A DNA stretch of 64,000 nucleotides from Aquicella siphonis (GCF_902459485.1 NZ_LR699119.1:248001-312000), one strand, 5' to 3'; positions 47,084 to 55,966 are shown, numbered from the stretch's first letter. The notes: generated by a model not told the origin, from the letters alone. Numbers and translations are program-made.

Positions 47084-47122
47084 TTGATTAACTATGAATT
47101 TAAACTATTAAACAGGAATTGT

Positions 47123-47770
47123 ATGGATTTTAAAAAATCAGGGCGGTATGCAGTCCCATCAGATGAAGATTTTGAACCCGATTCAAATCAGGAGGTTCTT
47201 AAAAATAAACTCGGCATTAAATCGAAGGATGAGATCGAAATCTTGGAGGAAAGTGAATTAGAGCGCACTGAATCTGAATTATTGAACGAAGTGGATGAAG
47301 ATCAGCAATTTACAGCTGAGTATATTTGCGCCATACACGAATTATGGTTGGGTGATATATATCCATTTGCAGGAAAATATCGCACTGTAAACATGTCTAA
47401 AGCAAATTTTATCTTTGCTCCCGCCGACCGTATTGAATTTTTAATGGCTGAATTAGAATCAAAGTATCTCGCAAAATATACGCCTTGCCATTATACGGAT
47501 AATGACCAGCTTGCATTCGCTCTCGGGATTGTCCATATTGAGTTTATCGTGATTCATCCATTCCGTGAAGGAAATGGCAGAGTAGCAAGATTATTGGCAG
47601 ATCTCATGGCTATGCAATCGAAAAAAGCACCATTAAATTACAGTGCCATTGATCAAACTGAAAATCCAGAAGGGTTCGACCAATATATCTTAGCGATACA
47701 TGCTGGACATGGCGGCAATTATGAACCGATAAAGAAAGTATTTAAGATGCTGCTCGAACAGTCCGTTTGA
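47123..47770 (+). CDS. Fic-domain protein (AMPylase-type)
   Basis: 215 residues from the ATG at 47123, six bases after AGGA. The Fic core is intact: HPFREGNGRVARLL (catalytic His), GKYRTVNMSKANFIFAPAD flap, and IHELWLGDIYPFAG before it. Fic enzymes transfer AMP from ATP to target hydroxyls. No SxxxEG inhibitory motif is seen in the protein itself, but one is present in the convergent small gene that overlaps its 3' end. It sits right behind the integrase, so it could be a toxin stabilising the island. Confidence 0.88.
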   Translation: MDFKKSGRYAVPSDEDFEPDSNQEVLKNKLGIKSKDEIEILEESELERTESELLNEVDEDQQFTAEYICAIHELWLGDIYPFAGKYRTVNMSKANFIFAPADRIEFLMAELESKYLAKYTPCHYTDNDQLAFALGIVHIEFIVIHPFREGNGRVARLLADLMAMQSKKAPLNYSAIDQTENPEGFDQYILAIHAGHGGNYEPIKKVFKMLLEQSV

Positions 47771-47948
47771 CGAGTTTATAGATTTTCTTGTCTTTACGAT
47801 GGGTGATCTTTGGCACAACGGTACTATCCTGTTTGGGTTTGATGCCTTCAACGCCACAGGATGTTCTCACCGAGCGGGCTATCAGTTTTTTTCTGGTAGC
47901 CGCATCCTTGAGATAGGGATTTGTTTTAATCAGTGGTTTAGTAGTCAT
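47742..47948 (-). CDS. Antisense-encoded Fic antitoxin candidate with SxxxEG motif
   Basis: 68 residues from the ATG at 47948, with TATAAT eight bases before it, so nearly leaderless. ARSVRTSCGVEGIKPKQ contains the S/TxxxE/G inhibitory-helix motif that blocks ATP binding in class I Fic systems. The gene lies on the opposite strand and overlaps the last 29 bp of fic, whereas class I antitoxins such as VbhA normally precede the toxin on the same strand. Basic C-terminal tail. Pairing with Fic is inferred from motif plus overlap. Confidence 0.6.
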   Translation of the reverse strand: MTTKPLIKTNPYLKDAATRKKLIARSVRTSCGVEGIKPKQDSTVVPKITHRKDKKIYKLVKRTVRAAS

Positions 47949-48071
47949 AAAGTCATTATAACACATCAATGACGGTTGTATATAATTTAAGTTATTGTTA
48001 ATTATAGTGAAATTCGATGGCACTGTATAGGTCACGGTCATTTTACCAATTTGATTGAGGATAGAAAATCT

Positions 48072-48260
48072 ATGGTTTGCCCAAAAGACTTAATATCTGG
48101 TTCGTCAAGGCATGATGAGATGGAAGCAAAATTAGATGACCTGAATAAAGCTATCGATACAGGCTTGACCCAATTAAGGAAAGGCCAAAAAATTTCGGCA
48201 CAGGAAAGTTACGAGCGACTGAAAAATAAAATTACCAAAATAGAGAATGAAAATTTGTGA
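48072..48260 (+). CDS. Small antitoxin-like protein
   Basis: 62 residues from the ATG at 48072 (a TTG at 48051 is the alternative). DLNKAIDTGLTQLRKGQKISAQESYERLKNKI resembles the C-terminal part of ParD-type antitoxins. No toxin gene adjoins. A hairpin (48277) follows. Orphan antitoxin or regulator. Confidence 0.4.
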   Translation: MVCPKDLISGSSRHDEMEAKLDDLNKAIDTGLTQLRKGQKISAQESYERLKNKITKIENENL

Positions 48261-48276
48261 CGCAATAAAACTAGCT

Positions 48277-48318
48277 ACCCGACAAAACTGACAAAAGCAC
48301 TTTTGTCAGTTGTCGGGT
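48277..48318. repeat. 42-bp hairpin repeat, left copy
   Basis: Arms ACCCGACAA-(AA)-CTGACAAAAG and CTTTTGTCAGTTGTCGGGT surround a three-base loop; the arms differ by a two-base bulge. The reverse complement of 50285-50326 matches this sequence at 40 of 42 positions, so the two hairpins flank alpA and DUF3987 in opposite orientation. Confidence 0.75.
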
Positions 48319-48484
48319 ATGTCTCCGTTATTTTTAAATATACCTACATGGCCTTAACAGATTAATGCTCTCTTGTCACTGGGGAGATTCCCCAGGGGAA
48401 ATTCCTGATGCAAATGTGCAGTTAACTTTCTTTATAATTCGTTCTGCAACCTGTCATTACAACAGGAATAAAGGAGCATGCTAT

Positions 48485-48742
48485 ATGAAAAAACAATATT
48501 CTCGCATCGAACATATAAAGGAATTTGAACTTGCCCCGGAATGGGCGTTATTTTCACAGGAAACAGTAGCCGCAATACGAGATTGTTCATTGGCAACGTT
48601 GGAGCGAGAACGCTGGATTGGCATAGGGATTCCATTTGTTAAAATGGGCAGGCTGGTTCGATATAAGAAAGAAGATGTACTGATATGGATAGGAAAGCAT
48701 AAATCCAGGCAGTCAACTTCTGATGGTTCGGTAATTTCATAG
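48485..48742 (+). CDS. AlpA-like excisionase/regulator (element 1)
   Basis: 85 residues from the ATG at 48485, eight bases after GGAG. ALFSQETVAAIRDCSLATLERERWIGIGIP and VKMGRLVRYKKEDVLIWIGKH match MerR-type winged-helix excisionases/AlpA. Such proteins control integrase and replication genes of satellite islands. Directly upstream of the DUF3987 gene (54 bp), probably one operon. Confidence 0.75.
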   Translation: MKKQYSRIEHIKEFELAPEWALFSQETVAAIRDCSLATLERERWIGIGIPFVKMGRLVRYKKEDVLIWIGKHKSRQSTSDGSVIS

Positions 48743-48795
48743 TTTTTCGAAGTTATTCATATAACCCTAGGAAAATACGAACTTGGAGAATAATT

Positions 48796-50271
48796 ATGAA
48801 AATAAAAAATTTATTTCACGCATTTCATTCTGGTGCCGATAAGAATGACGTTAGTTCCACAGATGCTGAATGGACTGAACCAGAGTCTATCCAAAATGTA
48901 TTAATGGAAGTTCATCCTTTGCCGGTAAACCATATTCCAGAGCCATATCGTGACTGGATTACGGATGTTGCCGAGCGTATGCAATGCCATCTGGATTTTG
49001 TCGCGGTCGCCGCCATTGTCTTGACCTCTGCATTGATTGGCAGCGGATGCGGCATCAAGCCTAAACAACAGGATGACTGGCTGGTGATACCAAACCTATG
49101 GGGCGGCCTGATTGGCCGTCCTGGGATGCTGAAAACGCCTTCTGTGGGTGAGGTCATGCGGTTACTAAAGCCTTTGGAAGCGTCTGCCAAGAAGGCTTAC
49201 GATGCGGATATGGCTCGTTATCTGGCAGATATGGAGGTCTACAAAGCCACCAGAGAAGCCATTAAAGCAGAGTTGATCAAGAGAAAGAAACAGGAACTGA
49301 AAGGAAAGTCAGCGGCTAATTCACTTGAAACTTCTGCGCTTACTGAAGAATTGCATGCGGCGTCAGAACCAGTCAAGCCAGTCTGGAAGCGTTATAAAAC
49401 CAACGACCCTACCGTGGAAAAATTAAGCGAATTATTGGCAGAAAATCCACGAGGATTACTACTGCGTCGCGATGAACTGGCTGGGTTACTCGCAAGCTGG
49501 GAGCGAGATGGTAGGGATGCCGACAGGGCATTTTTCATCGAGGCATGGAATGGCGATGGTTCAATGACTATTGACCGAATAGGGCGAGGGACTATTCATG
49601 TGAAAAATCTCTGTGTGTCCATTTTTGGCAATACACAGCCGGACAAAATTACACCCTATCTGTATCAATCCATGTGTGGCAAGGACAATGACGGGTTATT
49701 CCAGCGATTTCAGTTGATGGTATATCCTGATGAGCCAAGCAATTGGAGGCTAATTGATCGGCCTGCCAATGAGTCAGCCATTCATTAAAAATACCGGCTG
49801 GAGACAAAAGACCATCCTATGCTGATTGAGCATTTATCAAAGTATCGCAGTCTATTTCCAAGCCTTGCGCTGATATTCCATCTGATTGATAAGGCAGATG
49901 GTGCGCAGCGGGCTGGCGTTTCAGCAGATAGCGCATTAATGGCTTTAGCTTGGTGTGCTTATCTGGAGCGCCATGCCAGGCGTATCTATGGCTTGGTCAA
50001 CCAAAGCCTTAATCAGGCAGTGATCAAACTGGCCAGAAAGATTCAAGAGGGTGAGCTTACTACGCCTTTCACCATTCGAGATATATACCGCAAGGAATGG
50101 AAGATGCTGACGGATAAAAAGATCATCCTGGCGGCTTGCAATGAGCTTGAGTCGGCGAGATGGCTGCGACTTGAATTACCAGAGTATCAAGGTGGCAGGC
50201 CTCAATCACCTATGTATGTGATAAACCCTAAACTCCGAATCAATAGCCCAACGGAAGAAAATATTTTTTAA
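48796..50271 (+). pseudogene. DUF3987 primase/helicase-like gene, broken
   Basis: Frame 48796-49788 and frame 49819-50271 are in phase but separated by a TAA (49786-49788). The first part has LIGRPGMLKTPSVGEVM, a Walker A-like loop, and LLRRDELAGLLASWERDGRD. The second begins KYRLETKDHPMLIEHLSKYRS and continues the family's helical end. Relative to full-length relatives about 45-50 residues are missing at the junction, so a deletion probably accompanies the stop. It would drive replication of the island; here activity is doubtful unless the halves act as two proteins. Confidence 0.7.
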
Positions 50272-50284
50272 ATCAGGAGGGGGC

Positions 50285-50326
50285 ACCCGACAACTGACAA
50301 AAGTGGTTTTGTCAGTTTTGTCGGTT
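50285..50326. repeat. 42-bp hairpin repeat, right copy (inverted)
   Basis: A hairpin of CCGACAACTGACAAAA with TTTTGTCAGTTTTGTCGG around a four-base loop, starting 14 bp after the DUF3987 stop. It is the inverted copy of 48277-48318. Confidence 0.75.
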
Positions 50327-50428
50327 AGAACGGGGATCCATCAAAAAAGTCCACAAGCTGTGGACTAAAGTGGCTACTCGGATTATAGGGGGTAGGGGCT
50401 GGAAAAGCCTGTGGTATCGGGGTTTCCT

Positions 50429-50499
50429 CTTCCCGCCGGCGCCTGACCACAATAACAAATCATAAAGAGATGTTATTGTGGTCAGGCGCCGGCGGGAAG
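50429..50499. repeat. 29-bp perfect inverted repeat, element 1 origin-like site
   Basis: Arms 50429-50457 and 50471-50499 are exact reverse complements over 29 bp around a 13-base AT-rich loop. The arms contain GGCGCCTGACCACAATAAC. There is no T-run. It lies 57 bp upstream of the replication-relaxation-type gene. A 58924-58996 counterpart is in the same place in element 2. Confidence 0.85.
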
Positions 50500-50556
50500 G
50501 ATACCGGGGAGCGACTGGACAGTTTTAAAAGCAAAAAATATGACGGGAGAGTAAAT

Positions 50557-51210
50557 ATGCAATTAACGAATCGGGATGTTGAAATAATGAGATTCATTAA
50601 TCGCTTTGGTTTTTGTGAAATTGTGCAGATTGAGAAATGGTTTGGTTTAAGAAAACCAAGAAGCTATAAAGTGATGCAGCGATTGATAGAGGCAGGACTG
50701 GTGATACATGAGCGTATTTTACATGGTAGGCATGGGATATATCGATTGAGTCGAGAAGGAGCAAAACATACGGATTTACCAGCCTTAGATAAAATTTATA
50801 TGGGGAATTATTATCATCAGTTAATGGTGATTGAAGTTTATATGAAGTTGATTAAACTACATCCGGAAGCAGCCTGGATCAGTGAACGAGAATTAATACG
50901 CGATAAGTTCAAAAAATATAAAATGCAAGCGGGGCAACGCGGACATATGGCAGATGGTGTCTTGTTGTTTCCGGATAATAGACAAATTGCGATTGAAGTT
51001 GAATTAACCATGAAAGGAAGTTGGAGGTTAGAGAAAATCATTAAAAATTTGATCACGGATTTTGATTTTAAAGGTGCTTGGTATTATTGCGCGCCCCAGA
51101 TTATGAGAAAAATGCTCAAAGCGGCAGAGGATCACGATACATATATTAAGATTTTTAGTTTGGCTGAATTGTTCGAATTTAACGCAATGCCGTATTCTGA
51201 TCTCATATAA
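50557..51210 (+). CDS. Replication-relaxation-type winged-helix protein (element 1)
   Basis: 217 residues. The ATG at 50557 follows GGGAGAG; the frame open from 50470 runs through the long inverted repeat and is not used. N-terminal winged helix (QLTNRDVEIMRFINRFGFCEIVQIEKWFGL, then RKPRSYKVMQRLIEAGLVIHE), a conserved GRHGIYRLSREGAKH turn, and a C-terminal PDK-like nuclease-type fold around AIEVELTMKGSWRLEKI. It matches the PF13814 type of plasmid/ICE proteins and is a homologue of 58270-58866. It probably binds the adjacent inverted repeat. Confidence 0.75.
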   Translation: MQLTNRDVEIMRFINRFGFCEIVQIEKWFGLRKPRSYKVMQRLIEAGLVIHERILHGRHGIYRLSREGAKHTDLPALDKIYMGNYYHQLMVIEVYMKLIKLHPEAAWISERELIRDKFKKYKMQAGQRGHMADGVLLFPDNRQIAIEVELTMKGSWRLEKIIKNLITDFDFKGAWYYCAPQIMRKMLKAAEDHDTYIKIFSLAELFEFNAMPYSDLI

Positions 51211-51535
51211 AAGACGAGCATCGGTGAAAAATAGCTCTAACTAGTAGAGGATAGTTATGAATCAAGATGTAAAAATCAAACTCCTGACAGATTGCTAAAA
51301 ACATATTCAGCACTTTGCTAGTTCTGGTTTGTTATCCTTTGTATCCATTAAATTTTTTTTGATTATTTCCAATTCTCACATATTTTCAAGTAAATGAACA
51401 AATATTGCACATCTAACAAAATATGTACCCACAAATTACAAATCTAAACATTATTGAAAAGATGAGGCTAAATAAGTTTATTTTGCCTCTTTTTAGTTTA
51501 ATATTAAAATATAGACTTTATTTAATGCAGATAGT
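51211..51535. other. 325-bp AT-rich spacer with a terminator
   Basis: No gene is seen. GAGGC (51464-51468) pairs with GCCTC (51485-51489) and the AAATAA/TTATTT between them extends the stem; T5 follows at 51490. It ends transcription before the restriction gene. The rest is AT-rich without a pattern. Confidence 0.6.
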
Positions 51536-52174
51536 ATGAAAAATGTGAAATTTGACAGGAATGAACATGTCTACACAAGCGAAGCATTTGTAGGCATAGT
51601 GAAAGATGCTATAAGATTCTTCAATGGTACCCCTGTTCATTCTCTTCCACCTCCCGAGAGCTTTCTTGGTACTGGAGTTTATGCAATTTACTATACAGGA
51701 TCGAGCAGCCCTTATGAAAGATTTTCCGAACTAAATCGATTATCATATGATTACCCACTTTATATTGGAAAAGCAGTTCCTAAAGGGTGGCGTCAATCAC
51801 GAATTAGTCATAGCTCGCTGCATCAATCTCATGAACTTTACAATAGACTGCGAGAACATGGACGTAACATTAAGTTAGTATCTGGTTTTAATATTGACGA
51901 TTTCAAATGTCGATTTGTAATTTTTGAAGACGCAGCATCGGATATGATTGGTTCACTTGAAGCTGCTTTAATTAAATTAAATAAACCATTATGGAACACA
52001 GTAATAGATGGATTTGGAAATCATGATCCAGGCAAAGGTAGATATGAGCAGGCAAAATCAGAATGGGATGTTATACATCCAGGTAGACAATGGTCTGAAA
52101 AATGCAAAGGTGCTCACAAATCAGCACACGAAATTTTCTCCAAAATTGAAAAATACTTCAAAAATCTTGGATGA
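51536..52174 (+). CDS. Eco29kI-like type II restriction endonuclease (GIY-YIG)
   Basis: 212 residues. GVYAIYYTGSSSPYERF, then YPLYIGKAVPKGWRQSR gives a GIY-YIG nuclease core with the long insertion typical of Eco29kI. ESLEAALIKLNKPLWNTVIDGFGNHDPGKGR carries the conserved Glu and Asn. Eco29kI cuts CCGCGG; that target is inferred here. Seven bases before the methyltransferase start, so co-transcribed. Confidence 0.85.
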   Translation: MKNVKFDRNEHVYTSEAFVGIVKDAIRFFNGTPVHSLPPPESFLGTGVYAIYYTGSSSPYERFSELNRLSYDYPLYIGKAVPKGWRQSRISHSSLHQSHELYNRLREHGRNIKLVSGFNIDDFKCRFVIFEDAASDMIGSLEAALIKLNKPLWNTVIDGFGNHDPGKGRYEQAKSEWDVIHPGRQWSEKCKGAHKSAHEIFSKIEKYFKNLG

Positions 52175-52180
52175 TAGCAT

Positions 52181-53407
52181 ATGAAATCTGTAGAAATTTT
52201 TTCTGGTGCTGGTGGTTTAGCTAAAGGTCTTGAAATTGCGGGAATAAACCATGTTGCTTTTGTTGAAAATAACAAGAATGCATGCGCTACTTTAAAGGCA
52301 AATTTTAAAAGTAGAAATATTTTTTGCGGAGATATAGAGGATTATGAATATTGCAATTTGCCCACTATTGATATTGTCGCCGGCGGACCTCCTTGCCAAC
52401 CATTTTCTCTTGGAGGAAAACATAAAGCCAATCAAGACAATCGAGATATGTTTCCCTATGCAATAAAAGCGATCGAAACGCTTACACCAAAAGCTTTTTT
52501 TTTCGAAAACGTTAAAGGATTATTAAGACCCTCATTTTCGGATTATTTTAAATATATTATTCTCCGCCTAACTTATCCTGAATGCCAGTCAAACTCTAAA
52601 GACTGGAGAAAGCATTTACTCATTCTAAACAATATAAACTTTTCATCCTATACAGGGATTAAATATAAAGTAACTTACAAATTATTAAATGCGGCTGATT
52701 ATGGAGTTCCTCAATGTCGTGAGCGCGTTGTCATTATTGGCCTAAGATCCGATTTAAATGTTGATTGGACATTTCCCACGCAAACCCATTCCGAAAAAAT
52801 GTTATTATGGAATATGTGTATTTCGGGCGAATATTGGGAAAAATATAAAATTCCTAAATCTAAAAGAAATCATCCCTTAATTGTATCTAAAGATACTAAA
52901 GATAAAGTGATAAAATTAAAAAATCAATTCGATATGTTTTCACCCCAATTAAGACCATGGCGGACGGTCAGAGATGCATTATCAGATATTCCTGACCCGA
53001 GATCATTTCACAATATTCGAGATCATATATTTCGAGATGGTGCAAAAATATATCCTGGCCATAGTGGAAGTTATTATGACTGGCCATCTAAAACAATAAA
53101 AGCTGGTGACCACGGTGTTCCGGGCGGTGAGAATATGATCAGATACCATGATGACACAGTGAGATATTTTACTATTTTTGAAGCAAAAAGAATTCAAACA
53201 TTTCCAGATAACTTTTATATTCATGGTTCATGGGGCGAAGCAATGCGTCAAATAGGTAATGCTGTCCCAGTTGCTCTCGCGGAAGTAATAGGAATGAAAA
53301 TTACTGAAATATTGAGCGAAAAAAATAAATTTTTCAAAAGAAAAGGAGATAAAAATACTGCTACTTTTAAGGATAAATTAAAAAAACAATGTGCTGAATT
53401 ACTATAA
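52181..53407 (+). CDS. DNA (cytosine-5) methyltransferase
   Basis: 408 residues. Motif I VEIFSGAGGLAKGLEIAG, motif IV GGPPCQPFSLGGKHK (catalytic Cys), motif VI FFENVKGLL, motif VIII QCRERVVIIGLR, then a target-recognition region and motif X RQIGNAVPVALAEVI. It protects the target of the adjoining nuclease by C5 methylation. Complete; followed by vsr. Confidence 0.96.
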   Translation: MKSVEIFSGAGGLAKGLEIAGINHVAFVENNKNACATLKANFKSRNIFCGDIEDYEYCNLPTIDIVAGGPPCQPFSLGGKHKANQDNRDMFPYAIKAIETLTPKAFFFENVKGLLRPSFSDYFKYIILRLTYPECQSNSKDWRKHLLILNNINFSSYTGIKYKVTYKLLNAADYGVPQCRERVVIIGLRSDLNVDWTFPTQTHSEKMLLWNMCISGEYWEKYKIPKSKRNHPLIVSKDTKDKVIKLKNQFDMFSPQLRPWRTVRDALSDIPDPRSFHNIRDHIFRDGAKIYPGHSGSYYDWPSKTIKAGDHGVPGGENMIRYHDDTVRYFTIFEAKRIQTFPDNFYIHGSWGEAMRQIGNAVPVALAEVIGMKITEILSEKNKFFKRKGDKNTATFKDKLKKQCAELL

Positions 53408-53456
53408 TCGATTCCACATAATTTGACATCTAAACTGATAATATCAAACACCAATA

Positions 53457-53864
53457 ATGAATGACTCTATTTCAAAAAAGAGAAGTGCTCAAATGGCGCT
53501 TGTAAAATCGAAAAATACGAAGCCTGAAATGCTCGTAAGACGACTTGTTCATCGAATGGGATACCGCTACCGTCTTCACAAATCTGATTTGCCAGGAAAG
53601 CCCGATTTGGTGTTTGTTTCACGAAAAAAAATTATTTTTGTTAATGGTTGCTTCTGGCATGGACATAATTGCCACCTTGGCAGAATACCAAAATCACGAA
53701 TTGAATTTTGGACTAATAAAATAACAGGCAACATTAATAGAGATAATAAAAATATTGAAAAATTGAGGACATTGGGCTGGTCTATTCTTTTGCTCTGGGA
53801 ATGCGAGCTTAAAAATAGAGAATATCTTACGCATATTGTAAGTGATTTTCTTAATGATGGGTAA
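53457..53864 (+). CDS. vsr: Very short patch repair endonuclease Vsr
   Basis: 135 residues. RSAQMALVKSKNTKPEMLVRRLVHRMGYRYRLH, GKPDLVFVSRKKIIFVNGCFWHGHNC (catalytic Asp and zinc Cys/His) and LRTLGWSILLLWECEL match Vsr. It nicks next to T in T:G mismatches arising from deaminated 5-methylcytosine, which fits its position behind the methyltransferase. Confidence 0.95.
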   Translation: MNDSISKKRSAQMALVKSKNTKPEMLVRRLVHRMGYRYRLHKSDLPGKPDLVFVSRKKIIFVNGCFWHGHNCHLGRIPKSRIEFWTNKITGNINRDNKNIEKLRTLGWSILLLWECELKNREYLTHIVSDFLNDG

Positions 53865-54026
53865 AGATCAACCTTCTCAGCTGTTGGACGAAGCCGGAAC
53901 TTTTACATGTTAGATAGCAATAAAATCTTTAATCAGTTTTTGTCAAATTAAGATTGCACTATGACCAATTACCAGGATGGCCAGTATAGTTTGGTGTATC
54001 TGCATTTTTGAATGATGAATTTGATA

Positions 54027-54599
54027 TCAATTAATTTTGATTGATTTTTGCACAAACTTTTTTAGCTCTCTGATGAAATACTGAAAACTTTTTGATTTAT
54101 TTTTGTCAGTATTTATTATCTTGCCCATATTACGAGCTGCGTCTGTCTTGCTGAATGATGGTACATAATCTTTAATAATCTTAGATGGTTTTATTAGATC
54201 ATCCGGATTTCTTCGAAAAACATTTTTCTTTTTAACTTTATCGAATTCTTGATATATGGATGAGAATCCCTCTGGATCACCAAGATACCAGGCTTCCAGC
54301 TCGCGACACGGGATGGGAATAAATACAGGAGCTGTAGAATGTTTGCATAATTGCTTAATTTCAGCTTTTAACTGCACACAGTCTTTATTATCTTGATCGT
54401 GTATGATTATCACGCTAACTTCAAATTTAGAGGCTATGCCTTTTATAAAGGGAGGGATGGCACCTATTAAGTCCTCTTTTCCATCGTGATGACGAAGGGA
54501 ATAGTGCTCCTCATCAATAAAAGTAGGAAATAACCTCGGGAGGAGGTCTCTTAAAAAAAGAGACATAGAGTACTCTTCGAGCAAAAAATAAAACTTCAT
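54027..54599 (-). CDS. DUF4276 TOPRIM-like partner of the ATPase
   Basis: 190 residues. The start at 54599 shares an A with the ATPase stop codon (TAATG), so translation is coupled. FYFLLEEYSMSLFL, VIIIHDQDNKDC, PIPCRELEAWYLGDPEG and FSKTDAARNMG follow the DUF4276 pattern, whose acid residues lie in a TOPRIM-like arrangement (Glu and HDxDN). In ATPase-TOPRIM two-gene systems (PARIS, OLD-like) the second subunit acts as the nuclease. Candidate defence effector. Confidence 0.75.
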   Translation of the reverse strand: MKFYFLLEEYSMSLFLRDLLPRLFPTFIDEEHYSLRHHDGKEDLIGAIPPFIKGIASKFEVSVIIIHDQDNKDCVQLKAEIKQLCKHSTAPVFIPIPCRELEAWYLGDPEGFSSIYQEFDKVKKKNVFRRNPDDLIKPSKIIKDYVPSFSKTDAARNMGKIINTDKNKSKSFQYFIRELKKFVQKSIKIN

Positions 54600-55804
54600 T
54601 AGAACAAGCCGCCTTCTCGGAAATAACCTCTTCTCCAAAGTGCGCCGAGTTTCTCACCCTCTTCCCAAAGGCTGACAACCGATGGAATATCTTTGGCTCT
54701 ACAAATGCTTGAAATCCCATTTTTTTTAATAATACAAAATACCTCTTCTATATCAAGAGCATTTAAAAAATCAGGCGAATGTGTTGTGATAAAAACTTGG
54801 CCGCCACGGCGAGAGTAAATTCTGAGTTCATCTACAAGTTCAGTTAATAATTGAGGATAAAGATAATTTTCTGGTTCTTCAATGCATAACAAAGGATGGG
54901 GGTTTGGGTCATATAATAGAACTAGATATGCAAACATTTTAATCGTTCCATCAGAAACATAACGGGAAATAAAAGGATCTTTAAAGCTTCCGTCTCTAAA
55001 TTTTAATATTATTTGGCCGGCATCGTTTTGTATTGCTTCAACATTTCCAATTCCAGGGACTCTTTCTGACATTTTTTTGCATATTTTATCGAAGATTGTT
55101 TTATGGTTTTCAAAGATATATTTTGTAACCTGTGCTAGATTTTCTCCTTTGCTACTTAGATGCGGAGCAAATCCAACATCTCCTATTGTTCGGGCAGCTT
55201 CAATTTGAAGATTAGAAACAAACCAACCTTCAAGTAACTTGCGGAATGAAGATATTGCTTTGAATCGTTCGAATTGTCCTAATCCTTTAATAGCGAGAAT
55301 ATCAGGTGAGCTTAAGGTTTGTTCTTCACGATTTTCCTCAGCATCTTGTTGACCATATTGATCTTCGTTAGTAATTGCTGTTCCCTTGCCTCTATGAAAG
55401 TTTAAAAAATGCCAAGGTTTTCCTCTCATGCCTCGTCGATATTTTAGCACTTCAGTGTGAACAATTATTTTGTTTTCTTCCTGCCCGACTTTAAGTTGAT
55501 ATGTTATTAGTGGTGATGATTCTAATTCTTCTTGTAGGTTTCTAAATTTAATCTCGATTTCAATCAAATCATTTTCATTGCAGCCTCGAGTTATTACTTC
55601 CTTAAAACCACCCCTGCGATTAATTGCAATTGATACATTTTCTTTTAGTGCATCGCTTAAGAAACCAAAGACATCAAAAAAAGTTGATTTCCCAGCGCCA
55701 TTAGCTCCAACAAAAACGCTCATTGGTGGCAGACTTTTAACAGAAGCATCTTTAAACATTTTATAGTTTTTTATCGATATTTGTTCGACCTTCATTGTGC
55801 TCAT
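54599..55804 (-). CDS. AAA/RecF-like ATPase of a two-gene defence candidate
   Basis: 401 residues. Walker A VGANGAGKSTFFDVF (about 32-46), Q-loop region and C-terminal block LLCIEEPENYLYPQLL (Walker B) and FITTHSPDFLNALD (switch His). A RecF/OLD/ABC-type ATPase without a nuclease domain of its own. It overlaps the DUF4276 gene by one base. It probably senses phage or DNA signals and activates its partner. Confidence 0.85.
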   Translation of the reverse strand: MSTMKVEQISIKNYKMFKDASVKSLPPMSVFVGANGAGKSTFFDVFGFLSDALKENVSIAINRRGGFKEVITRGCNENDLIEIEIKFRNLQEELESSPLITYQLKVGQEENKIIVHTEVLKYRRGMRGKPWHFLNFHRGKGTAITNEDQYGQQDAEENREEQTLSSPDILAIKGLGQFERFKAISSFRKLLEGWFVSNLQIEAARTIGDVGFAPHLSSKGENLAQVTKYIFENHKTIFDKICKKMSERVPGIGNVEAIQNDAGQIILKFRDGSFKDPFISRYVSDGTIKMFAYLVLLYDPNPHPLLCIEEPENYLYPQLLTELVDELRIYSRRGGQVFITTHSPDFLNALDIEEVFCIIKKNGISSICRAKDIPSVVSLWEEGEKLGALWRRGYFREGGLF

Positions 55805-55900
55805 TTGCTCACCGATTGCGAAAGAGGATACTGATTTTAACCATTATGCTATTAGACAGGATTTTTTTTAAGTTTTTAATGTAAAAGATTAAATTTCAAT

Positions 55901-55919
55901 TTCTACATTACTTCTACAT
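55901..55919. repeat. Element 1 right arm-site repeats (TTCTACAT x2)
   Basis: Copies at 55901-55908 and 55912-55919, 11 bp apart, same orientation as the four left copies. Together they bracket element 1. Confidence 0.7.
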
Positions 55920-55966
55920 GAACTTTCTGAGATTTGGCGATGCTACGTAACTCCTTGATTCTACTA

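Noticed and set aside
50470-50556. 5' extension of the winged-helix frame through the long inverted repeat
   Set aside because: The ribosome site and homologue alignment place the start at 50557; the extension encodes a hairpin arm.
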